Shown: piece by piece, positions 26,801 to 35,310 of the stretch
Numbering within the stretch: position 1 is the stretch's first letter
How the letters are laid out: the number at the start of each line of letters is the position of its first letter
Assembly: GCA_003524145.1 (NCBI GenBank)
Contig: DODZ01000020.1
Span: 18,094-82,093 of the forward strand
Origin: Candidatus Apopatosoma intestinale
GTDB lineage: Bacteria; Bacillota; Clostridia; Oscillospirales; CAG-272
Reading direction: 5' to 3'
Length of the DNA stretch: 64,000 bases
The notes under the pieces: generated by a model
Told to the model about the DNA's origin: nothing
Databases searched by the model: none
What the model saw: the letters and a program-made list of their open reading frames with translations, nothing else
Position numbers and translations under genes: made by a program

Positions 26801-28212
26801 ACCTGAATTTCTCAGGCGAAGTGCAGGGCAAGGTGCATAAATACACAGAAGAGCTTTTCGGTGCGGAAAACGTTTTCCGCGCGGGTACTATAGGTGCCGT
26901 TGCGAGCAAGACGGCATACGGCTATGTGCGCAAATATCTTGATGAACACAAGATAAACACCACAAAGGCGGAAATAGAGCGTCTTGTTTCGCATTGCGTC
27001 GGCGTAAAGCGCACTACGGGACAGCACCCGGGCGGCATCGTCGTTGTCCCGAAGGAAAACGAAATATACGATTTCACTCCGGTGCAGCATCCCGCCGACG
27101 ACCCGAATTCCAACATTGTAACAACACACTTCACCTTTGAATATCTGCATGATACGCTGCTTAAGCTTGATGAGCTGGGGCACGATATTCCGACCAAATA
27201 CAAGATGATAGAGCGATTTACGGGTACGAGCGTCATGGATGTTCCCATGAATGATCCCGAGGTATATAAGCTCTTTACTTCGACAGAGCCGCTCGGTGCT
27301 ACACCCGCCGAAATACGCTCTCCTATAGGCACGCTCGGCATACCCGAGATGGGCACCGGGTTTGTGCAGGGAATGCTCATGGATACAAAACCGCAGACCT
27401 TTGCAGACCTTTTGCAGGTTTCGGGACTTTCACATGGGACTGATGTGTGGCTCGGCAATGCGCAGGTGCTCTGTAAAAAGAATATCTGCACGATTTCCTC
27501 CGTCATCGGTACGCGTGACAGTATCATGATTTCGCTCATCGGTTACGGAATGGACAGCGGAGATGCCTTTAATATAATGGAGAAGGTACGCAAGGGTAAG
27601 GGACTCTCTCCCGAGATGGAGGCGAAGATGCGCGAGGCTCATGTTCCGGACTGGTATATTGACTCCTGCAAGAAGATAAAATATCTTTTCCCGAAGGCGC
27701 ACGCCGCGGCTTACGTAATGAGTGCGATACGCCTCGGTTGGTATAAGGTTCATATGCCGCTGGAATTTTACTGCGCATTTCTCAGTGCTGCGCCGGGTGG
27801 CTTTGACGCTTCCATTGCGATGAAAGGAAAGGATGCTGTCGTCCGCTGCCTTGAGGAAATAGAAGCAAAGGGCAACGACACCTCGCAAAAGGATGATGCA
27901 CTCTATAACTCGATGCAGCTCGCAAATGAATTTCTTGCCCGCGGATTCAGATTTCTGCCTGTTGACCTATATAAATCCGACGCAAGGCTGTTCCTGCCGG
28001 AAAACGGAAAAATGCGATTGCCTTTCGGAGCACTGCCGGGACTCGGTGAGGCGGCGGCGCAAAGCCTGCAGTTGGCAAAGGCGGAGGGAGAGTATCTTTC
28101 CGTCGAGGATTTGCAGCAGCGCTCGTGCGTTTCAAAGGCTGTTTTGGAGATTCTTGATGCGAACGGAGTGCTCGCGGGGCTTTCCGAAACGAACCAAATG
28201 CGCCTTTTTTGA
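23884..28212 (+). CDS. polC: DNA polymerase III alpha subunit, PolC type
   Basis: Replicative polymerase of low-GC Gram-positive bacteria, 1442 residues. Order: N-terminal domains with an OB fold, PHP domain starting with VELHLHTNMSMMD near residue 344 and interrupted by the proofreading exonuclease (FIVFDTETTGLSP near 428), then palm/fingers with GSRGSVGSSFVASMGG near 890, a zinc-like cluster (YYCPHC ... CPRCGTPL), SPDIDLNFSGE and the C-terminal helix-hairpin-helix region. No convincing ribosome binding site precedes the ATG (context CAGAA), so it may depend on coupling from ispG. No clear terminator follows before the hup promoter. Confidence 0.97.
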   Translation: MGKTLTEIFDKYVPMAENRKILDSGRVLRKRIDMEKRMLEVDAAFDSLVGKAELYKLEQALSETYRLSYLKICPKYDASLFTPKYFPEVIAEARHTNIISHGFLQKYNADFDENTINIEIMFGDGGLGMMRDANVGDKIARIIENEFGLKYEVRFSTAGNIDVDYEELIANTFAAAHKKADTADVQDESEVFEMRTSLSNEPMVNDIDERGILHIGNIMLDISSPEPVYGEAFDIVPTAMREIEGNMPSVIAAGKMFGIDFREIRGKGTAVSFFLTDDDASVTVKMMLPDDKAELFRSLKGGCALAVRGRYKYDEFAQENVLSPIGVQKIKLVSRTDDAPEKRVELHLHTNMSMMDATIDPYGIVELAKNWGHKAVAITDHGNVQGFQEAMLAAEKLGMKVIYGMEAYFVDDTAKAIYGDEDISFEDEFIVFDTETTGLSPVYNKLTEIGAVRVKDGEVLEVFNTFVNPEVHIPENITELTGISDDMVADAPKTKEAVENFLAFIGDRTLVAHNATFDMGFIRKAADDYGLKFDNAYIDTVSMSRFVNPDLKKHKLDIIAEYYGLGDFNHHRASDDAEMCAAIFYRMIDKLRGEGIDSLAQMSHSMVENTDPKKLKTYHQIILVKNKVGLKNLYRLISESYLKYYKRVPRIPKTQLEKYREGLIIGSACEAGQLFTALVEGKPWDELVSIAQFYDYLEIQPISNNGFLIREGRVPGEEGLRELNRRIVKLGEETGKPVVATCDAHFLEKHDEIYRKILLSGMKFSDADADIGLYMRTTDEMLAEFAYLGEEKAREIVITNTNKIADEIEDGIRPFPKGTFTPKIDGAEEDLQNRCYSRAKSLYGDPLPDIVRERLEKELGSIIKNGFAVLYMIAQKLVSYSESQGYLVGSRGSVGSSFVASMGGISEVNPLPPHYYCPHCQYSEFFTDGSVGSGFDLPDKNCPRCGTPLKGDGHNIPFETFLGFHGEKSPDIDLNFSGEVQGKVHKYTEELFGAENVFRAGTIGAVASKTAYGYVRKYLDEHKINTTKAEIERLVSHCVGVKRTTGQHPGGIVVVPKENEIYDFTPVQHPADDPNSNIVTTHFTFEYLHDTLLKLDELGHDIPTKYKMIERFTGTSVMDVPMNDPEVYKLFTSTEPLGATPAEIRSPIGTLGIPEMGTGFVQGMLMDTKPQTFADLLQVSGLSHGTDVWLGNAQVLCKKNICTISSVIGTRDSIMISLIGYGMDSGDAFNIMEKVRKGKGLSPEMEAKMREAHVPDWYIDSCKKIKYLFPKAHAAAYVMSAIRLGWYKVHMPLEFYCAFLSAAPGGFDASIAMKGKDAVVRCLEEIEAKGNDTSQKDDALYNSMQLANEFLARGFRFLPVDLYKSDARLFLPENGKMRLPFGALPGLGEAAAQSLQLAKAEGEYLSVEDLQQRSCVSKAVLEILDANGVLAGLSETNQMRLF

Positions 28213-28263
28213 GAAAAACAGCAAAATTATTGATATTTTTTACATATTTTTTATTGAAAAGTC

Positions 28264-28291
28264 TTGTAAATGTTGAAAAATATGGTATAAT
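28264..28291 (+). promoter_or_regulatory. promoter of hup
   Basis: TTGTAA (28264-28269), 16-bp spacer, consensus TATAAT (28286-28291) in an AT-rich stretch. The leader to the hup ATG is about 60 bases. Confidence 0.7.
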
Positions 28292-28360
28292 AATAAATAG
28301 TTTATAAGGCGTTTTGCGCGCCCTAAAAGTAAAAAATAAAAATCAGAAAGGAAAAACACC

Positions 28361-28636
28361 ATGAATAAGACACAGCTGGTTGATGTTGTTGCCGCAAAGG
28401 CAGAGCTTAAGAAGAAAGAGGCTGAGGCTGCCGTAAGCGCAGTTGTAGCCGCTATCACAGAAGCACTTGAAGCAGGCGAAAAGGTTCAGCTTTCCGGTCT
28501 CGGCACATTTGAAGTTAAGGAAAGAGCCGAAAGAACAGGCAGAAATCCCAAGACACGCGAGGCTATCACTATACCCGCATGCAAGTATGCCGCTTTCTCT
28601 GCAAGCAAGACTCTCAAAGAGTCTGTAAACAAATAA
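28361..28636 (+). CDS. hup: HU family DNA-binding protein
   Basis: A 91-residue histone-like protein that binds and bends DNA as a dimer. It starts MNKTQLVDVVAAKAEL, contains VQLSGLGTFEVKERAERTGRNPKT (the beta-arm with the conserved Arg and Pro) and ends with the SASKTLKE helix. AGAAAGGA precedes the ATG. It heads the hup-rqcP-yabP-yabQ-divIC group seen in many Clostridia. Codon use is markedly biased (few CGC codons, many AAG/GCA), as expected for a highly expressed gene. Confidence 0.96.
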   Translation: MNKTQLVDVVAAKAELKKKEAEAAVSAVVAAITEALEAGEKVQLSGLGTFEVKERAERTGRNPKTREAITIPACKYAAFSASKTLKESVNK

Positions 28637-28659
28637 GGAACTGTAAAAAAGCGCAGACC

Positions 28660-28787
28660 GAAAAAGTGAAATGGATTTTGCGGGCAAGAATATCCGCAAA
28701 TGACAGATGCTTTTAAAATTCATCGGTAAATATGCAATGAAGGGAATCCTTGCGGATTCCCCTCGTTTTATCTTGATTCACTTTTTC
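28660..28787 (+). ncRNA. candidate structured RNA / hup 3' UTR
   Basis: An 11-bp perfect outer stem, GAAAAAGTGAA (28660-28670) with TTCACTTTTTC (28777-28787), encloses a 7-bp hairpin TTTGCGG/CCGCAAA (28677-28700), a weak GATG/CATC hairpin (28706-28724) and an 8-bp hairpin GGGAATCC/GGATTCCC (28742-28761) followed by CTCGTTTTA. The last hairpin may be the hup terminator. Together they could fold into one multi-branched RNA. No recognised family. The rest of the 264-bp gap, to 28900, shows nothing clear except the rqcP ribosome binding site. Confidence 0.4.
28742..28770 (+). terminator. probable intrinsic terminator after hup
   Basis: Perfect stem GGGAATCC-TTGC-GGATTCCC followed by CTCGTTTTATC. 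The T-run is short and displaced, so read-through to rqcP is likely. Confidence 0.55.
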
Positions 28788-28900
28788 TACCGCCGAAATC
28801 CGCTCCTGTCGTATATCAATACGCCGACGAAGCGGATGTTCGACGCTTCTGCGCACTTTTTTCCGAGTTCCTCAAAATCAATTCTACACGGAGGGGCAGG

Positions 28901-29140
28901 ATGAGACTTGACAAATATCTCAAGGTTTCGCGCATAATCAAGCGCAGAACCGTGGCAAACAGTGCCTGCGACACCGAGCATGTTAAGGTGAATGGCAGAG
29001 ATGCCAAGGCTTCATATCAGGTGAAGGTAGGCGACATCATAGAGATCGCCTTCGGCGAGCGCATAGTGAAAATCCGCGTGACCGATATAAGGGAACATAC
29101 GCTGAAAAACGAGGCGGGAGAGCTTTACGAGGTTCTCTGA
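28901..29140 (+). CDS. rqcP: S4-domain RNA-binding protein RqcP (YabO)
   Basis: A 79-residue S4 domain protein starting MRLDKYLKVSRIIKRRT, with VNGRDAKASYQVKVGDIIEI. The family member YabO/RqcP of Bacillus binds the stalled 50S-peptidyl-tRNA complex and helps RqcH add Ala tails in ribosome quality control. GGAGGGG precedes the ATG. It sits directly before yabP, as in Bacillus and Clostridia, and is separated from it by a very strong hairpin. Confidence 0.9.
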   Translation: MRLDKYLKVSRIIKRRTVANSACDTEHVKVNGRDAKASYQVKVGDIIEIAFGERIVKIRVTDIREHTLKNEAGELYEVL

Positions 29141-29151
29141 CGGTGCTCTCG

Positions 29152-29180
29152 GAATAAAACGAAAGTCCTCCGCATAAATA
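29152..29180 (+). promoter_or_regulatory. candidate sigma-E-type promoter for yabP-yabQ
   Basis: GAATAAA (29152-29158), 14-bp spacer, CATAAATA (29173-29180) resembles the sporulation sigma-E pattern (-35 like K-M-ATA-W-W, -10 like CATA-C-A). The -10 overlaps the 5' arm of the hairpin described next, so the start site would fall near its loop. yabP and yabQ are sigma-E dependent in Bacillus subtilis; here it is an inference. Confidence 0.4.
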
Positions 29181-29216
29181 TATTTTTGAAAAAAGTATAT
29201 TTATGCGGAGGTTTTT
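29167..29216 (+). terminator. long hairpin, terminator-like, burying the yabP ribosome binding site
   Basis: CCTCCGCATAAATATA (29167-29182) pairs perfectly with TATATTTATGCGGAGG (29196-29211); the inner TTTTT/AAAAA runs can extend the stem to about 21 bp with a GAA loop. It is followed by TTTTT and then directly by the yabP ATG. The GGAGG of yabP is the end of the 3' arm. Confidence 0.85.
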
Positions 29217-29495
29217 ATGGAAAATACGGCGAAGCCGAAAAGTCAGAACATATATATCGCGGACAGGAGCAGTATCAAGGTGACGGGAGTCACCGATGTC
29301 ATCAGCTTTGATGAATATGCCGTTTCAATGAGCACGGAAAGCGGCGAGCTGACAGTTGAGGGAGAGGGGCTTCACATATCTGAGCTTTCACTCGGCACGG
29401 GTGAGATCGCGATAGAGGGCAGGCTCTGGTCGCTCTCATACAGCGACGGAGCGACAGGTAAAAAGAAGGGCAGATTCTTTCGGGGAGCGAAATGA
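29217..29495 (+). CDS. yabP: sporulation protein YabP
   Basis: A 92-residue protein of the YabP/YqfC family with the typical core IKVTGVTDVISFDEYAVSMSTE, then LTVEGEGLHISELSLGTGEIAIEGRL. In Bacillus it is made in the mother cell and needed for sporulation. GCGGAGG is 6 bases before the ATG but lies inside a hairpin arm. Its last codons overlap the yabQ start (ATGA). Its presence suggests the organism is, or recently was, able to form spores. Confidence 0.92.
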   Translation: MENTAKPKSQNIYIADRSSIKVTGVTDVISFDEYAVSMSTESGELTVEGEGLHISELSLGTGEIAIEGRLWSLSYSDGATGKKKGRFFRGAK

Positions 29496-30121
29496 ACGGT
29501 TTTTTCTACGATGATCCGCTCGATATACTGAAATTTTTCCTTCTCGGTGTGCTGGCGGGCGTTTATTACGATTTTTTCAGAATAATCCGGATCGCGCGCC
29601 GCTCGGACAGCCCCGTGAAGGCAAATTCATTTTATCTTAAGGTTGCCCCAAAGCATTTTTTTGAAAACAGAAAAAAAGCGCCGCTGACAGGAGCGGCAGA
29701 TACGGTGCTTGTTTTCATCGAGGACTTGCTTTTCACCATCGGATGTGCGCTGGCGTTTATTTTTCTGACTTACGCGACAAACGAGGGGGAAATCCGCATA
29801 TTCGGCTTTATCCTCGTGGCGTTTGGCTTCTTGCTTTACCGTATAAGCATAGGAAAAGCGGTGATTTATATCTCGGGACACATAATTTTTTCGGCAAAAA
29901 TATTGATTTATTGGATTATGTATATTATAATAAAACCGATAAGGCTTTTTTGCGGATTTGCCAAGCGCACCGTGCGGTGGATATTTGCAAAAACCGTCGG
30001 CGCACTTGCGGCAAAAATATCGTACAGGCGGCAGAGAGACTATACGAAAAAACTTTGCTCGGAGCTATTAAAAAATGCCGAAAACGGATTTACAAGAGAT
30101 GCGGAGGTGGAAATGCGGTGA
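29492..30121 (+). CDS. yabQ: spore cortex biosynthesis protein YabQ
   Basis: A 209-residue membrane protein. The start FFYDDPLDILKFFLLGVLAGVYYDFFRIIRIARR is typical of YabQ, followed by about three more hydrophobic helices and a basic C-terminal tail. In Bacillus it localises to the forespore membrane and is needed for cortex formation. The ATG overlaps the yabP stop by four bases, and its TGA overlaps the GTG of divIC, so the three are translated as one unit. Confidence 0.88.
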   Translation: MNGFFYDDPLDILKFFLLGVLAGVYYDFFRIIRIARRSDSPVKANSFYLKVAPKHFFENRKKAPLTGAADTVLVFIEDLLFTIGCALAFIFLTYATNEGEIRIFGFILVAFGFLLYRISIGKAVIYISGHIIFSAKILIYWIMYIIIKPIRLFCGFAKRTVRWIFAKTVGALAAKISYRRQRDYTKKLCSELLKNAENGFTRDAEVEMR

Positions 30122-30384
30122 AAAAAAAGACCGGCTTTATGCCGAAATTTATATTTTTTGTTTTTCTCGTATTCTGCCTTTTTTCCGTAATATCGCTTCG
30201 CCTGCAGTTAAGCGATCTTGAAACTGAGCGAGATGCGGCAATGGCAAAGCTGGATGATTGCAAATTCCGGCTCGAGGAACTGGATTATGAATATTCGCTC
30301 GATGAGGACGCCTACATAGAGCGCTATATGCGCAAAAACGGCTACCGCATGGGCGGAGAAATAGTTTTCAAATCCGAGGACTGA
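30118..30384 (+). CDS. divIC: septum formation initiator DivIC/FtsB
   Basis: An 88-residue bitopic protein: basic N-terminus, one membrane helix (FIFFVFLVFCLFSVISL near residues 12-28), then a coiled coil (LSDLETERDAAMAKLDDC) and a short C-terminal tail. It takes part in the DivIB-FtsL-DivIC divisome complex. I start at GTG 30118 because GGAGGT lies 9 bases upstream and it overlaps the yabQ stop (GTGA). The position after yabQ is the conserved one. Confidence 0.88.
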   Translation: MKKKTGFMPKFIFFVFLVFCLFSVISLRLQLSDLETERDAAMAKLDDCKFRLEELDYEYSLDEDAYIERYMRKNGYRMGGEIVFKSED

Positions 30385-30398
30385 CAAAATTATACAAC

Positions 30399-30436
30399 AA
30401 AAAAGCGCACAATCCCCCCAAATGTGCGCTTTTTTA
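30399..30436. terminator. bidirectional intrinsic terminator
   Basis: AAAAAGCGCAC pairs with GTGCGCTTTTT across a C-rich 13-base loop. It lies between the convergent divIC (+) and thiT (-) genes and has the A/T flanks for both directions. Confidence 0.88.
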
Positions 30437-30479
30437 TTTTGCCCAAAGCGAGGTAGTTGCCCGGGACGGAGGAATTTGC

Positions 30480-31154
30480 TTATGACTCGAAATCAGCCTG
30501 CTTTGTGATGAAAGGAACAGCGCCTATAATGAATGCGGCGACTGTGGTAAGAATTGTTTCGGGAATCATGTAAACGGCATTGTACAGAACGGAATAAAGA
30601 ATCGAGAGGGAAGCACCGGAATATTTTTCCATTATTGCCGCACCGGTTTCGCCGAGCTCGCCGAAGAACCAGCTTGCCCATGAACCATAGAAAACAGCAC
30701 CGGAAATAACATGAACGATATAGCGGCATACGCAGGCAACGAGAGCGCCTATACCAAGAGCGGCAGAAGGCTTGCCTATCTTTCTGAAAAGGGAAGCAAC
30801 ACCGAGTACGGTATATGCGATAACATAGTCAAGCAGGCAGATAAGGATGGCTTTCCACCAGAGCTGCTGGCTGTCACCGGGCATAAAGAGCGCGGAAACT
30901 GTTTTCATGCTCACAAGTATCTTGAGTATGCCGAAAACGAGCGCGGAACCGAAGCCCCACTTTACTCCGTAGAGATAGCCGATGAGAACTATAGGGAGCA
31001 TGGAAAGGACTGTTACGCTGCCGCCGAAAGGCGATTCGTAAACAACAACGAATGTAAGTACTATTGCTATGGCGATAAGCATAGCGCAGGTAACAAGCTT
31101 GCGGAGTCTACTGTTTCTCTCTCGGAAGCTGAGTTTGGTTTTTTCTTTTGACAT
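30480..31154 (-). CDS. thiT: ECF thiamine transporter S component ThiT
   Basis: A 224-residue integral membrane protein with about six helices, the substrate-binding subunit of an energy-coupling-factor transporter. The conserved ThiT features include LPIVLIGYLYGVKWGFGSALVFGI and SWASWFFGE near the C-terminus, rich in the aromatic residues used for thiamine. ATG 31154 has AAGGAGG 8 bases upstream; the frame is open to 31343 but that lies in the riboswitch. The TPP riboswitch upstream confirms the substrate. The shared EcfA/A'/T subunits are not in this window. Confidence 0.94.
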   Translation of the reverse strand: MSKEKTKLSFRERNSRLRKLVTCAMLIAIAIVLTFVVVYESPFGGSVTVLSMLPIVLIGYLYGVKWGFGSALVFGILKILVSMKTVSALFMPGDSQQLWWKAILICLLDYVIAYTVLGVASLFRKIGKPSAALGIGALVACVCRYIVHVISGAVFYGSWASWFFGELGETGAAIMEKYSGASLSILYSVLYNAVYMIPETILTTVAAFIIGAVPFITKQADFES

Positions 31155-31177
31155 AATGAAAAACCTCCTTGAAGAAA

Positions 31178-31209
31178 ATAAAAAATACCGCAGATATACA
31201 TCGCGGTAT
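31178..31209 (-). terminator. riboswitch expression-platform terminator
   Basis: Reading the - strand, ATACCGC (31209-31203) pairs with GCGGTAT (31191-31185), followed by a run of T. It lies between the TPP aptamer and the thiT ribosome binding site, so ligand binding probably allows this terminator to form. Confidence 0.85.
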
Positions 31210-31237
31210 AAAAAGAGATATTGCAAGTATCTTAATC

Positions 31238-31320
31238 TTCCTACGATGGCATTATCCATATCAGGTAAAAGGGTTCTCGGATAACATCCTCGTCTCAGCC
31301 GATAAATATCAGCGCCCCTG
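31238..31320 (-). promoter_or_regulatory. TPP riboswitch (THI element)
   Basis: Reading the - strand: GGGGCGCTG, then GGCTGAGACGAGGATG, the ACCC/ACCTGAT segment and TGGATAATGCCATCGTAGG, all hallmark TPP aptamer pieces in the correct order. It precedes thiT and should turn the gene off when thiamine diphosphate is abundant. Confidence 0.95.
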
Positions 31321-31345
31321 ATTATATATTTTGCGGTTCGCATAT

Positions 31346-31374
31346 ATAATAATATGAAAAGGAGGATTTGTCAA
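31346..31374 (-). promoter_or_regulatory. promoter of thiT
   Basis: On the - strand TTGACA (31369-31374), 17-bp spacer, TATTAT (31346-31351), with the start site about 20 bases before the riboswitch. The stretch 31155-31623 without a gene holds this promoter, the riboswitch and its terminator, an AT-rich spacer of no evident content (31380-31530), and the hrcA promoter and operator. Confidence 0.8.
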
Positions 31375-31534
31375 CCCCTTTTTGAAAAAAATATCGGAGT
31401 ATCGCAAAAAAACGAATTTTGGCGGAAAACGGGCACAGGCGCGAAGGACGCCGAGCTTCTTGGCACAAAAGAGGCAAAAGTGATAAAAAACCTGTTTGTT
31501 AATAAAAAGTTCACAAATAAATTTAAAAAAACTC

Positions 31535-31563
31535 TTGACAAAATGAAGGAGAAGTGGTACATT
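31535..31563 (+). promoter_or_regulatory. promoter of the hrcA-dnaK operon
   Basis: TTGACA (31535-31540), 17-bp spacer, TACATT (31558-31563), immediately upstream of the CIRCE element. The -10 is a weak match; TATACT at 31565 has the wrong spacing. Confidence 0.6.
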
Positions 31564-31574
31564 TTATACTGTAA

Positions 31575-31601
31575 TTAGCACTTGACTGCTTAGAGTGCTA
31601 A
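31575..31601 (+). promoter_or_regulatory. CIRCE operator (HrcA binding site)
   Basis: TTAGCACTT-N9-GAGTGCTAA, the CIRCE inverted repeat with a single mismatch in the left arm. It lies at the predicted transcription start of hrcA, so HrcA represses its own operon, including dnaK. Confidence 0.95.
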
Positions 31602-31623
31602 AATCAGACAAGGAGGTGCGGAA

Positions 31624-32706
31624 ATGATGGATAGCAATCTTCCCGTGGGATGCGAACTCAGCGACCGAAAGAAGCAGATTCTTCGCAGCGTGATAGAATC
31701 CCATGTCACAAGCGGCGAGCCTGTCGGCTCAAAAACGCTCATGACGCTCGGCGGTTTTCCTTTTTCACCTGCCACGATACGCAGTGAAATGGCGGAGCTT
31801 GAGGCTCTCGGCTATCTCGAGCAGCCGCACACATCCGCCGGCAGAGTGCCGACGACACTCGGCTACCGCTTCTATGTGGACAGTCTGATGGAGGATTACA
31901 AACTGACGTCCGGCGAAATACTCAAGCTCAACAATCTGCTCAAAAACAGGGTCGGCAAGCTTGACACGATACTTCGCTCGGCATCGAAGCTGATAACTTC
32001 TCTTACAAATTATTCCACCGTTTCGATAAAAGCGGGAGATACGGACACGGTAGTTTCCGGATTTTCCTCGATGTATCTCGATGCGCATAACTACCTTATA
32101 GTAATGCGGATGCCGGACGGCAAGGTCAAGACCTGCCATATACGCTCGGAAGAGGAGATACCGGAACAGGCGATAAATGATTTCGTCGTGCTGCTGAACA
32201 AAAATATAGCCGGCGTACCTTACACTATGATAACGCTTCCTATGATGATGCGCATAGAGGACGGCATGGGGGAATACGGACACATTGTTTCCTCCGCGAT
32301 AAAGTCGGTTTACGGCGAGCTCGGCGGCGGTGAAACGGAGGTCCATTTCGAGGGCGTCGACAAGCTGCTCGAATATCCCGAATTTTCCAATGTCGATCAG
32401 ATGAAGAAAATTTTCGATATGCTCGAGAAGAAAAACGATATTGTCGGTATGCTTTCGCGCGCCGATAACGATAAGGTGAATATTTTCATCGACGATGAGA
32501 ACGACAACCTCGCGGATAATTCGGCACTTGTTTTCAAGAAATTCAAGGTCGGCGGCAAGGTGGTGGGCGCCATAGGCGTTTTCGGACCGAGCCGGATGGA
32601 TTATTCAAAGGTCGTTTCCACGATGGAATACCTTGCGGGCGAAATTGCTTCGCTTGCGGGCGATGCGCTCTTAACCGACGGTTCGGAGCACGGCGGCAAT
32701 AATTAG
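31624..32706 (+). CDS. hrcA: heat-inducible transcription repressor HrcA
   Basis: A 360-residue repressor. The winged-helix N-terminus contains LSDRKKQILRSVIESHVTSGEPVGSKTL (as KKQILRSVIESHV) and FSPATIRSEMAELEALGYLEQPHTSAGRVPT (as ATIRSEMAELEALGYL), diagnostic for HrcA; the C-terminal half is the GAF-like dimer domain ending with GPSRMDYSKVVSTMEYLA. It binds the CIRCE element just upstream and is stabilised by GroEL in other species. AGGAGG precedes two adjacent ATG codons (31624 and 31627); either may be used. Confidence 0.96.
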   Translation: MMDSNLPVGCELSDRKKQILRSVIESHVTSGEPVGSKTLMTLGGFPFSPATIRSEMAELEALGYLEQPHTSAGRVPTTLGYRFYVDSLMEDYKLTSGEILKLNNLLKNRVGKLDTILRSASKLITSLTNYSTVSIKAGDTDTVVSGFSSMYLDAHNYLIVMRMPDGKVKTCHIRSEEEIPEQAINDFVVLLNKNIAGVPYTMITLPMMMRIEDGMGEYGHIVSSAIKSVYGELGGGETEVHFEGVDKLLEYPEFSNVDQMKKIFDMLEKKNDIVGMLSRADNDKVNIFIDDENDNLADNSALVFKKFKVGGKVVGAIGVFGPSRMDYSKVVSTMEYLAGEIASLAGDALLTDGSEHGGNN

Positions 32707-32732
32707 CACAAAATCGGAGGTATAAATAAAAA

Positions 32733-33314
32733 ATGACAGAGGAAACAAAGACGGCGGCAAAGGAAGCGGCAGCAGAGGCGGCTACCGAAGAGGTAAAAGC
32801 AGAAGCACAGGAAACCGAGACCGAAGCAAAGCCGGATAAGGCATCAAAGCTGAAAAGCGAAAACAAAGCGCTGACAGCCGAGAACGAAAAGCTGAAAAAG
32901 GAGCTCGCCGAGACATCCGATAAATATCTGCGTATGCTCGCGGAGTATGATAACTTCCGCAGAAGAACGCAGAAAGAAAAAGAGGGAATATATGCGGATG
33001 CATACGAAAGTGCGCTTTCTGCCGTACTTCCCGTGGCGGACAATCTCGAGAGAGCGGCGCTTTGCACAGATGGGGAAAGCCTTTCAGACGGTGTGAAGAT
33101 GATAATAAAGCAGTTTTCCGAGGCACTCGGAAAGCTGGGAGTCGAAGCCTACGGCGCACGCGGCGACGCGTTCGATCCGGTAGTTCACAATGCTGTTATG
33201 CAGATAGAGGACGAAGAGCTCGGCGAAAACACGGTAGCCGAAGTTTTGCAGAAGGGCTACAAAAAAGGCGACAGGATACTGCGACACGCAGTCGTCAAAG
33301 TCGCGAATGTATAA
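32733..33314 (+). CDS. grpE: nucleotide exchange factor GrpE
   Basis: A 193-residue co-chaperone that releases ADP from DnaK. The first 60 residues are Ala/Glu/Lys-rich and low in complexity, followed by a long coiled coil (LTAENEKLKKELAET) and the conserved LRMLAEYDNFRRRTQKE-type segment, ending with the beta-wing motif GYKKGDRILRHAVVKVA. CGGAGG lies upstream of the ATG. Operon order hrcA-grpE-dnaK-dnaJ. Confidence 0.95.
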   Translation: MTEETKTAAKEAAAEAATEEVKAEAQETETEAKPDKASKLKSENKALTAENEKLKKELAETSDKYLRMLAEYDNFRRRTQKEKEGIYADAYESALSAVLPVADNLERAALCTDGESLSDGVKMIIKQFSEALGKLGVEAYGARGDAFDPVVHNAVMQIEDEELGENTVAEVLQKGYKKGDRILRHAVVKVANV

Positions 33315-33339
33315 GTGCATAGCTTATATGAAAATCTAA

Positions 33340-35216
<1,877 letters not shown>

Positions 35217-35217
<1 letters not shown>

Positions 35218-35296
35218 TATAAACTGCACCTGTAAGGGCGGGCATTGTGTCCGCCCTTATCGGGGTTTTATACAGTTTGCTTCATGCAGTTTATAT
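35217..35296 (+). repeat. nested stem structure filling the dnaK-dnaJ gap
   Basis: A perfect 12-bp outer inverted repeat, ATATAAACTGCA (35217-35228) with TGCAGTTTATAT (35285-35296), encloses a perfect 9-bp inner hairpin TAAGGGCGG/CCGCCCTTA (35233-35259). The outer arm begins at the last base of the dnaK stop and ends 2 bases before the dnaJ ribosome binding site. The inner hairpin has no proper T-run. Confidence 0.8.
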
Positions 35297-35310
35297 ACAG
35301 AGGTACTTAA

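Noticed and set aside
31354..31578. 74-residue ORF between thiT and hrcA
   Set aside because: Low-complexity Lys/Asn/Phe-rich translation of AT-rich DNA; it starts inside the thiT promoter and runs into the hrcA promoter and CIRCE element.
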